From Burkholderia pseudomultivorans (lineage in GTDB: Bacteria; Pseudomonadota; Gammaproteobacteria; Burkholderiales; Burkholderiaceae), in the NCBI RefSeq assembly GCF_902499075.1, contig NZ_CABVPP010000012.1, positions 1 through 64,000 of the forward strand: a stretch of 64,000 nucleotides of DNA. The letters run 5' to 3'. Below the pieces are notes generated by a model, which worked only from the letters and a program-made list of their open reading frames with translations, made no database searches and was not told the origin of the DNA. Positions 54,706-63,785 of the stretch are shown in pieces. Numbering within the stretch: position 1 is the stretch's first letter; every line of letters starts with the position of its first letter. The position numbers were made by a program, and so were the translations under genes.

Positions 54706-57315
54706 TCAAGGCGATTGCCGGGTGGCCGGATCAGCGCCCATCGCCAACGGGTGCCATTGTCGATCGGAAAAACGCAGCAACCCCGTCTCGCCGAAACGCC
54801 ACAGATGAAGCCAGCCGTGGTCGATCAAATGCCGCACTGTCGGATGCCGATCGATCACGCGTTCGATCGATGCGCCGGGTGCGTCGATGATCACGGTAAG
54901 GCGCAACGGCTCGTGCATCCAGCGCTGGCCATCATGCAGCGACTGTTTCGAAAGGCCGATGCGCAAGTCGCCGCTGTTGCCTTCGAAGACGCCGATATGC
55001 CCGCCGACGACGTTGTGAAGGACCTTGTTGCCGCAGCCCATGTGCGCGGGATCGCATGTCGACGCATGGTATTGCCAATTGATCCAGTGCGCGACGAGCA
55101 TCGGTGCGGTCATCAGCAGTTCCAGCAAGCTGCCGTCCGTATCCTGCGTGAAATCATAGTCGTGCAGGAAGCAGCGACCGTCGAGCACGGCGCCGTGGCT
55201 GCGCGTGCGCGGCCCGATGACGAACGCGGCATTGCCGGCCAGCCCCCACTCCGGGCGAGTCTGAGCGCCGTCGTTCGCGCGTTCGCGAAGGCTGGCCAGC
55301 AACCGGCCGCCCTCCATGCGCGGGTCGAGGCCGACACGCACCGCACGCTCGCGGCGCACCTGGTCGCTCGCGTGGCCGAAGACGCTCAGCAGCTTGGCCC
55401 AGCGCGCTGCGGCGATCGGGTTGAGGAGGTCGACGTCGAAGCCTTCGATCTCGTCGGTCGTGGTGTTGTGCAGCGCTGCGACGAAAGTCGTGTCGTCGGG
55501 CACGTCGATGCCGCGCTGCGCGAGACCTGCGCGCGTCGCGCGATCGTTCAGCAGCTGCGCGAGCACGCGTACATTGACTTCCCCGCTTTGGCCGCAGCAC
55601 GCGCCGCAGTCGAGCGCCGCGGCATGCGCGTTGTTCGCGCTCTGGCTGGCATGCCCGACCAGCACCACCAGCGGTGCGAGCGATCGCGCGATGCCCATGC
55701 CATGCAGGATGCGCGCGGCCAGATCGGCCTTGGCCTGATCGTCGATGCCGACGAGTGCCGGGCGGCAAACCGCCTTGTAGCGGGGCGGCAGCCCGGCGAG
55801 GTCGTCGCGAACGCGCGGGTTGCGGGACGGCTTCAGCCATTGTCGCAGCTTGCCCAGATAACCGAGCCCCGCGGCCTCGACGAACGAGAACGAGGTGCCC
55901 GGCAACCGGGTCGCCGCAGACGCCTGATTCGACAATGCGAACCGTGTGCGGCGGGCCGTGCTCGCAGCTGCCCGCATCGTTCCGCCGCCTTCGCCGGCGG
56001 GCCCCGATACCGCATCGGTGACTTCCAGCGACGGCGCGAGCAGGCCGGGAAGCTGCGGGCGGCGCGCCGACGTGGCCAGCGGCGTATAAGCGACCGGCAG
56101 CCCGAAGAATCCGGCGAAGCCGATCGTCTGGACCGCCGGCCAAATCGACTCGACGGCGCGCCGCAACGGTTCGCTACGAACGTCGATGCAGAACGCGGCC
56201 TGGACTTCGATCTCTTCGGCCGGCGTTGCGGCTTCCGGAATCGTCTGCGGCTGGCCGACCGCGCCGAGCTTGCCCGCCAGTTCACGCTGGTAGCCGGCCT
56301 CGAACGCCAGTTGCCACACCTCGTCGACGAGCAGCCGCGCCTGCGCGTCCGCCAGCAGCGCAGCCGAATCGCGCCAGTGGCCTTGCACGGCTGCAAACGC
56401 GCGGCGTGCCGCCGCATCGTCCTTGCAGTCGAGCAACAGCACGCCCCATGCCAACCGTATTGCGAGCAGATCGCGCAGGTGCTCGTCGGACTCGCCGGCC
56501 AACCGGGCCTGCCAGCCGAGGTACGCGCACCACGACGCCCAGCCGTTGACGGTCAGCAGCACCGCCTCCAGATAGTCGGGCCACACGGCTTCGGGCAAAC
56601 CGAGTCGCTCCAGTACCCACGCTTCGGCCTCCTGTCGCGTGGCGGGCAGCGCCCTGAGCGACTGACCGAGACGCGGCAGGCCCATCAGCACGCCAATGCC
56701 GTGATCATGTGAGATCGTGTCGCGCCAGAACGCATAGAGGCTCTGGTCATGATGCGGCCGCCAGTCGGCCTGATGCTCGTCGAAGTAGGCCGCGCAGGTC
56801 TGGCTCACCTGGTGCGTGATCGCCTGGCGCCACGAAAGGCGCTCGTGACGCAATGGATCGTCGTCGAGCACATCGATCAGCAACGGCAGGCGGGGCAGGT
56901 TGAGCGGGCGCGCCAACGCGTCGATGCAGTTGCGCTCGGTCATGCCGGCCGCCTGTGCGGCGGGCAGAGCCTGCAATGCATATCGCAAGTCCGCCGGCGC
57001 GATGCGCGCGGATTCCCATGCGGATCGGATCTGCTCGCGCGGAGGGAACACCTTGATGTCGGCCAGCACGGCCATCCGCGCCGCAATTTCCCTGACGGGG
57101 CGGCCGATGCGTTCCCAGTGAGGATTGACGGCGATCGCGCGATCGAGCGGCCAGGCCGGCGCAATCGAGCGGCATGCCGCGTCGCATGCCGCATCGATCC
57201 GCTCGCGCGGATATCCCCGGCGGGCGCCGTCGGCGGGGTGCGCGCAGTGGCCGGCATCGTTCGCCCGGGGCGCTTCACCGCGCTTGGCGCGTTGCTCGAG
57301 TGTTGCAGTGCTCAT
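54706..57315 (-). CDS. dabA: DabA inorganic carbon uptake subunit (DUF2309)
   Basis: The 869-residue protein belongs to the DabA/UPF0753 family, a zinc-containing, carbonic-anhydrase-like subunit that captures CO2/bicarbonate together with DabB. Likely metal-site residues are visible in AAFCIDVRSEPLRRAVESI near 375 (Cys and Asp). VLVGHASQSANNAHAAALDCGACCG near 560 supplies His and Cys. No membrane helix is obvious, consistent with a peripheral subunit. It follows dabB by 21 bp in one operon. In a presumed heterotroph it would supply bicarbonate for carboxylases or help at low CO2. Confidence 0.9.
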   Translation of the reverse strand: MSTATLEQRAKRGEAPRANDAGHCAHPADGARRGYPRERIDAACDAACRSIAPAWPLDRAIAVNPHWERIGRPVREIAARMAVLADIKVFPPREQIRSAWESARIAPADLRYALQALPAAQAAGMTERNCIDALARPLNLPRLPLLIDVLDDDPLRHERLSWRQAITHQVSQTCAAYFDEHQADWRPHHDQSLYAFWRDTISHDHGIGVLMGLPRLGQSLRALPATRQEAEAWVLERLGLPEAVWPDYLEAVLLTVNGWASWCAYLGWQARLAGESDEHLRDLLAIRLAWGVLLLDCKDDAAARRAFAAVQGHWRDSAALLADAQARLLVDEVWQLAFEAGYQRELAGKLGAVGQPQTIPEAATPAEEIEVQAAFCIDVRSEPLRRAVESIWPAVQTIGFAGFFGLPVAYTPLATSARRPQLPGLLAPSLEVTDAVSGPAGEGGGTMRAAASTARRTRFALSNQASAATRLPGTSFSFVEAAGLGYLGKLRQWLKPSRNPRVRDDLAGLPPRYKAVCRPALVGIDDQAKADLAARILHGMGIARSLAPLVVLVGHASQSANNAHAAALDCGACCGQSGEVNVRVLAQLLNDRATRAGLAQRGIDVPDDTTFVAALHNTTTDEIEGFDVDLLNPIAAARWAKLLSVFGHASDQVRRERAVRVGLDPRMEGGRLLASLRERANDGAQTRPEWGLAGNAAFVIGPRTRSHGAVLDGRCFLHDYDFTQDTDGSLLELLMTAPMLVAHWINWQYHASTCDPAHMGCGNKVLHNVVGGHIGVFEGNSGDLRIGLSKQSLHDGQRWMHEPLRLTVIIDAPGASIERVIDRHPTVRHLIDHGWLHLWRFGETGLLRFSDRQWHPLAMGADPATRQSP

Positions 57316-57336
57316 GTGATTCTCCGGATCAGCGGC

Positions 57337-58944
57337 TCATCGTTCGGTGAGGCCGGGCGCGCTGCTCGTCGCTGCCGGTCGCGGCGCGTGGGCCGCGTCG
57401 TGCGGCGCCCAGCGGGCCGGCCAGATACGCAACGCCAAGCGCGTGTAGAACTCGTCCACATAGAATCCCGCGTAGCTCCAGCGCCGCCACGTCGCAAAGC
57501 GGCGCGGGCAGCGTTGCAGCGCCGCCAGGCCGACATAGAGCAGCGCCATGCCCGCGAGCGCGACCGGGCCCGCGACGTTGAACGGCGTATCCGCGACGCC
57601 GAGCGGGAGCTTGTGCGCCAGCGCGGCCACCGCCGTATAGCCGGCGATCAGCGTGGCGCCGAAGCCCGCGTGCGTCCACGCGCGGGCGGGCTCGTCTCCT
57701 TCAGTCACCGGAATCCATAGCAGCGGCGCCCACGCCAGCGCGAGCACGCCGCTCCACCACCACGGCCAGCTTCCCGTCGGCGCCAGCATCTGCACGAGCA
57801 TGACGACGACGAGGCTCGCGGCCGGCGCAAGCACCAGGCTCGGTGTGGCTGCGTCGCGCCGGCCGCGCATGATCTGCAGTCGCGTGTTCTGCACCGCCGA
57901 CGACGCGGAAAGAAACGTGTGCGCCTTGTAGAGGGAATGACCGATCAGGTGCAGCGCAGCGAGCTGATACAGGCCGAGGCCGCACTCGAGCACCATGAAG
58001 CCCATCTGCGCCACGGTGGACCACGCCAGACGCACCTTGATGCTGATGCGCGTGAGCATGACGAATCCGGCCAGGAACGTCGTGCCGAGCCCGAAACCGA
58101 CCAGCAGCCAGCGTGCGGCCGGCGCGACGGCGAGCAGCGGTGCGAAGCGCATCAGCAGGTAACCCGCCAGGTTGACGACGCCTGCATGCAGCAGCGCCGA
58201 CACCGGAGTCGGCGCTTCCATCACCTGGATCAACCAGCCATGGACCGGGAACAGCGCGGTGCGCAGGACGATCGCGAGCACCAGGCAGACTGCACTCGCC
58301 TGCAACGGTGTCGACGCGCCGTACGCGGCAATGTGATCCCGAAGCGCGGCGAACGTGCCGCCGCCCGCCTCCGCCCACGCCAGGCCAGCCGCCGCGAGCA
58401 GCAACACATCGGCCAACCGGTCGACGATCTGCTTCTTGTAGGCTGCCAATCGCGCAAACGGGCGATCCCGGTAGAAGCACAGCAGATCGCGCAGCCACAC
58501 GCCGACGCCGGCCCATGCCGCGATCAGCAGCAGCCAGTGACCGGACAGCAACAGCACATGCACGGACGCGAGCACGCCGGCGAATGCAGCGGCGTAACGC
58601 GACTGGCCCGGTTCGCCATGCAGATAGCGCCCGGAGAACACGCCGATCACGGTCCCGAGCAACTGCACCAGCGCGGCCATCCACGCGGCGAGCGGGGTCA
58701 CTTCGATCCACGCGGTCCACGCGCCGTCGTGAATGTTGGCGGCAGGCGGCGCGGCCGTTGCGAGCACGACCGGCTGGATCAGCGCGACCAGCAACGCGAT
58801 CGCCGCGAGCCAGTGGAACGGTTTCCACACGGCGCGGCTGTCATCGGGACGGAATCCGAGCAGAGCGGCGGCTGTCGACATCAGCACGGCGGGCGCCAGT
58901 GCGCAGACGAATGAAACGACGTGGGTGACGGGCATGGCAAACAT
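57337..58944 (-). CDS. dabB: DabB proton-conducting membrane subunit (NuoL/MrpA-like)
   Basis: The 535-residue membrane protein has about 13-14 helices of the proton-conducting NADH-quinone oxidoreductase/Mrp type. VHVLLLSGHWLLLIAAWAGVG lies near 130 and FPVHGWLIQVMEAPTPVSALLHAGVVNLAGYLL near 245. LVGFGLGTTFLAGFVMLTRISIKVRLAWSTVAQMGFM near 285 and the LIGHSLYKAHTFLSAS segment near 340 carry conserved charged residues. DabB couples ion flow to CO2 hydration by DabA. The start could be 58944 or 58935. Its operon is divergent from the LysR gene, with a palindrome between the starts. Confidence 0.9.
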   Translation of the reverse strand: MFAMPVTHVVSFVCALAPAVLMSTAAALLGFRPDDSRAVWKPFHWLAAIALLVALIQPVVLATAAPPAANIHDGAWTAWIEVTPLAAWMAALVQLLGTVIGVFSGRYLHGEPGQSRYAAAFAGVLASVHVLLLSGHWLLLIAAWAGVGVWLRDLLCFYRDRPFARLAAYKKQIVDRLADVLLLAAAGLAWAEAGGGTFAALRDHIAAYGASTPLQASAVCLVLAIVLRTALFPVHGWLIQVMEAPTPVSALLHAGVVNLAGYLLMRFAPLLAVAPAARWLLVGFGLGTTFLAGFVMLTRISIKVRLAWSTVAQMGFMVLECGLGLYQLAALHLIGHSLYKAHTFLSASSAVQNTRLQIMRGRRDAATPSLVLAPAASLVVVMLVQMLAPTGSWPWWWSGVLALAWAPLLWIPVTEGDEPARAWTHAGFGATLIAGYTAVAALAHKLPLGVADTPFNVAGPVALAGMALLYVGLAALQRCPRRFATWRRWSYAGFYVDEFYTRLALRIWPARWAPHDAAHAPRPAATSSAPGLTER

Positions 58945-58979
58945 CTCGCGAAACGATGCGCACCATGATGTTCGATGCG

Positions 58980-59010
58980 AATTATTCTGTAAAATATATT
59001 CTATAGAACG
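58980..59010. promoter_or_regulatory. AT-rich divergent promoter with TTCTATAGAA palindrome
   Basis: The 88 bp between dabB and the LysR gene are markedly AT-rich. They contain the perfect palindrome TTCTATAGAA (58999-59008) and a nearby TATTCTG half-site (58983-58989). Such dyads next to a divergent LysR gene usually bind the regulator. TATATT and AAATAT hexamers could serve as -10 boxes in both directions. Binding is inferred. Confidence 0.55.
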
Positions 59011-59032
59011 AAAACATTGATAAAAGAGAACG

Positions 59033-59962
59033 ATGCGGATTGAACATCTGAACTTTCATCACCTGTTCTACTTCTGGCGGGTGGCCCGAACCGGTCATCT
59101 GACTCAGGCGGCAGGCGAGCTTCATATCTCTCAATCGGCCCTTTCCGCGCAGATCAGGCAGCTGGAGGACCGGCTGGGCGAGGCGCTGTTCGAGCGCGAA
59201 AAGCGGCGGCTGATCCTGACCGACACGGGCCGCATGGTCCTCACGTACGCCGAAAACATTTTCGGCCTCGGGCAGGAGATGCTCGGCAGGCTTCACGGAC
59301 GCTCGGAAGGCATGCTGCGATTGCGTGTGGGCAGTGTTGCCACGGTTTCCCGCAACTATCAGGAAAACTGGATCCGGCCGCTTCTGAGCGATCCGGGCGT
59401 GACGCTCACGCTCGAGTCGGGGATGCTCGACGGCCTCATCGAGCGGCTGCTGCAGCATCAGCTGGACATCGTGCTGGCGAATGAACCGCTGCCGTCCGAC
59501 CCCGACCGACCGCTGCATTGCAGCTTTCTCGGCAGTCAAGCTATCTCGCTGGTAGGGCCGGCAAGCGTCTGGCATGGCCGCAGATTGCGCGTGCCGGACG
59601 ACCTAGGCGGCCTCGATGTGGCATTGCCGGGCGTGCGCCATGCGCTGCGGGCCCGCTTCGATGCGTTGTGCGCGTCGGCAAGTGCGAAACCGCGGATCAG
59701 GGCGGAGGTCGACGACATGGCGATGCTGCGTCTGATTGCGCGCGACAGCGGATGGCTTACGGTGCTGCCGGAAGTGGTCGTGCAGGACGAGTTACGGCAG
59801 GGTATGCTGGTCAGCGTCGGTCAGACGCCGGAACTCCAGGAGCACTTTTACGCGATCACCACGCCCCATCGGCATCGCATTGAACGCCTCGAACAACTGC
59901 TTGCGGGCGCAACGCTCTCCGAGCTCGATCCACTCGGTGGTGGACCGGCCGGAGCTTCATAG
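59033..59962 (+). CDS. LysR-family regulator of dabAB
   Basis: The 309-residue protein has an N-terminal LysR helix-turn-helix: LNFHHLFYFWRVARTGHLTQAAGELHISQSALSAQIRQLEDRLGEALFEREKRRL (about 6-60). A periplasmic-binding-protein-like effector domain (about 90-300) follows. The first residues resemble NhaR-type members. It is divergent from dabAB, so it probably activates that operon in response to low inorganic carbon or cation/pH stress. No other target is suggested by the neighbourhood. It starts 7 bp after AAAAGAG; the gene ends 67 bp before the decayed cluster copy. Confidence 0.87.
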   Translation: MRIEHLNFHHLFYFWRVARTGHLTQAAGELHISQSALSAQIRQLEDRLGEALFEREKRRLILTDTGRMVLTYAENIFGLGQEMLGRLHGRSEGMLRLRVGSVATVSRNYQENWIRPLLSDPGVTLTLESGMLDGLIERLLQHQLDIVLANEPLPSDPDRPLHCSFLGSQAISLVGPASVWHGRRLRVPDDLGGLDVALPGVRHALRARFDALCASASAKPRIRAEVDDMAMLRLIARDSGWLTVLPEVVVQDELRQGMLVSVGQTPELQEHFYAITTPHRHRIERLEQLLAGATLSELDPLGGGPAGAS

Positions 59963-60029
59963 ACACTCACGAGCCGTCGAGCGGCTAGCGCCACCCAAAC
60001 TCCGCATCTCCGGAAAATCGAACACGACC

Positions 60030-60498
60030 GCGTATACGGATACGATGCGGTCGTGTCGATAGAGATGTTCGCGGCAGTTGGCAAATCGCTTTGGCCGGTG
60101 TACTTCCACGCGCTCAAACAGCTTCTAAAGCCGCGCTCGCGCGCGCTGATTCAATCGATCACGATCAGCGTCTCGCAATTCGAGACTTACCGCACTTCGA
60201 GCGACTTCGTTCGCGAGTTCATCTTCCCCGGCGGCATGCTGCCGAGCCTGGAGCGCTTCGTCGGCACCGCGCGGCGGGCCGGGTTGGCGCCAGAACCGGT
60301 GCGCGCGTTCGGGCCCGACTACGCCCGCACGTTGCGCATCTGGCCGGCCCGATTCGAAGCACACGCCGCCTCGGTGCGTGCGCTGCGGTCGACGAAACGT
60401 TTATTCGCACCTGGCGCCTCTATCTCGCGAATTGCGAAGCGGGCTTTGCCGAGCGGCGGACCGATGTGATGCATTTCATCGTGTCGTCAGGCAGCTGA
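60030..60498 (+). pseudogene. Truncated, frameshifted copy of the Cfa-type methyltransferase (copy 2)
   Basis: The segment matches the last ~150 residues of the enzyme at 36442. SIEMFAAVGKSLWPVYFHAL and FVREFIFPGGMLPSLERFV are in one frame; then, after a shift near 60385-60390, ETFIRTWRLYLANCEAGFAERRTDVMHFIV continues in another. The SAM-binding half is absent. The intact gene lies 23 kb to the left on the same strand. The copy is clearly not functional, but homology at the end is high, so the decay is probably not ancient. Confidence 0.85.
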
Positions 60499-60517
60499 CA
60501 CGAGTGGTCGAACTACA

Positions 60518-61009
60518 ATGCTCCGCTCGTTGGCCGTGCCGGCTGCGTCGCTGCTCGCGGACGCGAGTTGCCTCAATGATCTTGCGTCGACGCGACGGAC
60601 GAACTCTGGTCGGTTGCGCATACTGACGACTCTGCCTGCACGAGGGACAGCTGTGTGGACCGGTCACGCCTGCGCCTTCGACACACCGGTTGCGCCGTCG
60701 CTGGCCTTCAGCCTCGACGTGAGATACATGCGCCTCGTCTCGACGGCCATGAACGACATCGAACGGCTCTCGGCGAACGCTTGCCGCCGGTGGTGCGTGA
60801 CGTGTGGCGTCACAACATCGACCAAGCGTTCAACGACGTATCGCTTGGCGACATGCTTTGCGGCGTGTACTTTACCGGCCGCGGCTCGCGTCTACGGCAA
60901 GGCCCGCCCCACTGCGGTCGCGGCCAAACCGGCGTCCTCGCACGCGCTGGCCCCTCGCACACGCGCAAAACCGTCGCGGGGCCGCTGGCTGGGCGACGAT
61001 GCTCGCTGA
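60518..61009 (+). pseudogene. Decayed copy of the chalcone-isomerase-like gene
   Basis: Sequence related to 37661-38188 is spread over different frames. An initial Met-Leu signal-peptide-like stretch leads to LRLVSTAMNDIERL (compare LVSTGMDEIERL), in the frame starting at 60518. After a shift IDQAFNDVSLGDMLCGVY matches ERAFTDVSRGDVLCGVY. Frame changes and lost conserved segments mean no complete protein can be made. It occupies the expected place behind the Cfa fragment, showing that the block was copied as a unit. Confidence 0.75.
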
Positions 61010-61429
61010 TAAGGCACCGGGAATTGCCGCCCGTGCGTGGCGTCAGTACCACCGCGCCGAGCACGAGCAGTGCATGTTGTCGTACCGCTATCTCGGCGAA
61101 CCCCAAAGAGCGTGCGTCGGGTAAATCTCGGTGATGCATGCACTTTACTTGCTTTGCTTCGCCCGGGCAGCATCGCCACGCCTGCGCGGTCAAATTGGCA
61201 CGCAAAGGTGAGACATGATCGGTCTCGCGGCGGAATCGCCGTCATCCAGCGTCCGTGCGGCCAAAATAAGGGTCCGCAGTCCAGCGATCATTTCCTAACG
61301 ACGTCAATTTCTGTTTCATCAAGCCAAATGTGCGCGCATTCCTATGACAACTGCATGTTGGCCTATCGATTCATCTTCCGATTTCGGAGCAATAGCTGAC
61401 GCAAGTAGCTGCAATCCGATCTACTCTGA
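61010..61429. other. 420-bp spacer in the decayed cluster copy
   Basis: In the intact cluster this position holds the DUF2256 gene and its downstream spacer. Here no DUF2256-like CXXC motif or other coding segment could be found on either strand. The part after 61140 becomes AT-rich toward the promoter at 61430. No RNA gene or repeat was noticed. Confidence 0.45.
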
Positions 61430-61473
61430 TGAATCAGTTTTCCGCTTCACTGCCAAGCGATTTTGCATAAAAT
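61430..61473 (+). promoter_or_regulatory. Promoter of the second HTH-less LitR-like gene, shared architecture
   Basis: TGAATC (61430-61435), nine bases, CTTCAC (61445-61450), 17 bases, TAAAAT (61468-61473). The first element is part of TGATGAATCA. The distance to the start codon (GTG 61514) is similar to that of the intact copy. The promoter has kept its exact spacing although neighbouring genes are decayed, suggesting it may still work. Confidence 0.7.
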
Positions 61474-61513
61474 CTAGCTGCGACACACGAGTCGACTGAC
61501 CAGGGGAATCTCC

Positions 61514-62344
61514 GTGCCACTACGCAATCGAGACATCAAACCGCGCAGATTCCTGGCGTGTCCCAATTCAATGATGGCGCGCGTCTCCGCCGCCACCGCT
61601 CGCAGCCCGTCGCATCACACCGTCGTCTTTCCCGTCAGGTCGATTGCGCTGCGCTTGCGTTCCACTGTCCGACAACACGCTCGACATTATCCGCGCCGCT
61701 CGCCGGAGGAAACGAACCGGTGCGCGAGCGCCGACCGGAATGCCGAGCGCCCCGAACGACGGTCGAACGCCATTGCAGCTCATGCGCGTCCGACGCTGCT
61801 CGTCACGGGTAGGCTGGCCGCATCCGACGAAATCGTCGAGCGAGTTGGATTGCACGTCAGCGAGCGTGCTGAGTCGGTGGCACGTGCATTGCGGCAGCCA
61901 AACCTCTCGGTCGACGCACTAATTGCCCACGTTGCGTTGTTGCGCGTTGACCTCGCGGTACAGTTCGTGTCGCTGGCGCAGGCGCGCGGTGTTCGCGCGG
62001 CCGCGGTCGTCTATGAGTACGGCAGCGCGCAGGCCCTTTCCATCGTGAGCCTCGCAGGGTTCCTCCTGTTTCGCTCCGTCCGCGGCCATATCGACCAGCC
62101 GTTCGTTCTGACGAAGCTACAACAATCTATCGCGACCATGTACGCGGCGACGCCGGCCGCGCCCCTTGAGATATTGCGGATGGGCCAGAAAGTTAAAGGT
62201 TGCGCTGTGGCGGGCTCGTCGCGCATGATTGGAGCGGGGTCTCCGGCAGTGCCGGCGAGTCGTCCTGCACCCACTCGTGGGCATAAACGTCACCCGTTGG
62301 AGGCATCGCCCAATTGGCGGCGGCGCCGTTCTCGAGGCTTTTAG
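61514..62344 (+). CDS. Second HTH-less LitR-like sensor-domain protein
   Basis: The 276-residue frame is open from GTG 61514 to 62344. It resembles the protein at 39042: N-terminal MPLRNRDIKPRRFLACP (compare MPTRNHAINPRRLLACP), and the sensor part ALIAHVALLRVDLAVQFVSLAQARGVRAAAVVYEYGSAQALS and FLLFRSVRGHIDQPFVLTKLQQSIA. The middle and the last ~65 residues differ and are low in complexity. It is the only gene of the second copy that is still uninterrupted, so it may be expressed. As in the first copy, there is no helix-turn-helix. Confidence 0.62.
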   Translation: MPLRNRDIKPRRFLACPNSMMARVSAATARSPSHHTVVFPVRSIALRLRSTVRQHARHYPRRSPEETNRCASADRNAERPERRSNAIAAHARPTLLVTGRLAASDEIVERVGLHVSERAESVARALRQPNLSVDALIAHVALLRVDLAVQFVSLAQARGVRAAAVVYEYGSAQALSIVSLAGFLLFRSVRGHIDQPFVLTKLQQSIATMYAATPAAPLEILRMGQKVKGCAVAGSSRMIGAGSPAVPASRPAPTRGHKRHPLEASPNWRRRRSRGF

Positions 62345-62384
62345 TCACGGAATCCAACGCATTCTTGCGTCGCCTCGGCGGTGA

Positions 62385-62850
62385 TCTGTTCAGTGCGTCG
62401 CAAAAACGTTCGTCCGAAAAGTGTTCACCGGGCGGTCGATACAGTGCAGCGTCAAGCTTCACCGAGTTCCCGAACACCGAGCGGTTGGACGAACTGCCGA
62501 TCGCCGGGTCGCTGCGTGTGCGCATGTCTGGTGGGATAATCTTTGCCAGATCATGGGCCGCATCTGGAGCGGGGTGCTGCCCAGCGCCGCGTCAGATCTA
62601 AGCGCTTGCAGAAGTATGGCGGCTGGTGAATTCGGTCATGCCGAGTCAGCCGGGGGGAAGCAGTCAAATAGGGTGCCGCTCTCCTCGATTCGTGCGTCTC
62701 ACCCGACGGCTAGCCACGGTACTGTAGGCCGAGCATTTTTGCATGCCTTGGCGCGGCACCAAGGGCGAGCACTCCAAAATGTCTAACAGCGTAACGAATG
62801 GAAGATTTCTTCCAAACGCGCCACTTCGCCGAGAGTTTCGCGCTCCGCCG
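62385..62850 (+). pseudogene. Decayed copy of folE
   Basis: Traces of the folE gene at 39954 are recognisable in scattered frames. A FPNTERLDELPIAGSLRVR segment matches FPNVERLDELLIVGPLRVR. IMGRIWSGVLPSAAS matches IMGRIWIGVLPSATS, and ALARHQG-type DNA near 62740 is the former FCMHWRGTKDD region. The zinc-site cysteines and large parts of the middle are lost. It stands after the LitR-like gene, as in the intact cluster. Confidence 0.8.
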
Positions 62851-63019
62851 TCCGGAAAAATCATAGCGCTCCAGGTAGGCATTCGCGATGAATGCGTCGT
62901 CGCATTGCACGATCATCTCCTATGCCCGTTGGTCACCGGGGCGCGGAAGCCCATGCCACGCGCTGCTCTCCCGCTACATCGCAGTCTCGAATCACGTCGT
63001 TTTACGAAATTTCAAACAT

Positions 63020-63065
63020 TGAATCACTCGCCTATTTAAATTTGGACAGTCAAGCTACGTACAAT
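63020..63065 (+). promoter_or_regulatory. Degenerate shared-type promoter of the second merR copy
   Basis: TGAATC (63020-63025, within TGAATCA) and TACAAT (63060-63065) are present, but 40 instead of 38 bp apart. The CTTCAY element expected between them has been replaced by an AT-rich TATTTAAATTT stretch. The remaining sequence downstream, up to the ATG at 63103, is close to that of the intact merR. Confidence 0.5.
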
Positions 63066-63102
63066 CCCGAGACAACTTTCAGTTTGACTTTCGGGAGCAA
63101 CG

Positions 63103-63724
63103 ATGGCTACTCGCCAGAATCGCGACACGCCTCACCGCTATCGCAGTGGCGAAGCAGCGCGGCTGGCCCGAATGCCAGCGGCAACACTGAGGATCTGGGA
63201 GCGACGCTATGGCGTGGTTGCGCCGCCCAAAACGCCGTCCGGACAACGGATGTACTCGGAAGACGACGTACAGCGCATTCGCTTGTTGAAGGCACTCGTT
63301 AATCAAGGGCACGCGATCGGCACGATCGCTAATCTGAGTCGCGAGGAGCTCGAAGCGCTGTCGCTTGCAGATGCGCGTAGCCCTGCGCCAGCCGAGATGG
63401 GGGGTAAGTCTCGCCGTCTTTGGCGAGCTTCCGATTTCGGAATCCGCTGTTCAGCGAATGGGAATTCGGATCGTTCGGCGCGACATGATCGACAACGAGA
63501 GCGAGCATGTGACTACATCTGCGGACGCGCTGATCGCGACGACCACATCACTTCACGAAGATGTTGTCTCGCGGCTGATTATCCTGGCGCAAAAGCTGAA
63601 TGCGCGGGCCGTCGCCGTCGTGTACGGCTTTGGCACCGCGGAGGCGGTCGAGCTGGCACGGCTATCGGGGTTCAACTTGTTCCGGTCCACGGAAGAACGC
63701 TGCGATACCGCCGTCGGCCGATAA
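63103..63724 (+). pseudogene. Frameshifted, truncated copy of the MerR-type regulator
   Basis: The N-terminal ~95 residues are nearly identical to the regulator at 49727, including the whole helix-turn-helix (YRSGEAARLARMPAATLRI). At a run of six G (63399-63404) the frame shifts. The sensor domain continues in the next frame (VSLAVFGELPISESAVQRMG and ADALIATTTSLHEDVVSRL) and stops early at 63724, after LFRSTEERCDTAVGR. The helical tail is missing. Two outcomes are possible from this sequence: a DNA-binding domain alone, or nothing functional. A G-run length change could restore the first frame but not the lost C-terminus. Confidence 0.82.
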
Positions 63725-63785
63725 TAGGAGTGTCGGTCACTGAGTTGCTGTAGTCTCCTTCGGTCGCTATTCGACCCGCGTCATC

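Noticed and set aside
63399-63404. Programmed ribosomal frameshifting in the merR copy
   Set aside because: The downstream frame also ends prematurely and the surrounding genes are decayed, so mutation is the simpler explanation.
63103-63753. A 216-residue intact MerR protein in the first frame
   Set aside because: After ~100 residues the translation is out of frame with the homologue, and the true sensor domain continues in the next frame; it is a frameshifted copy.
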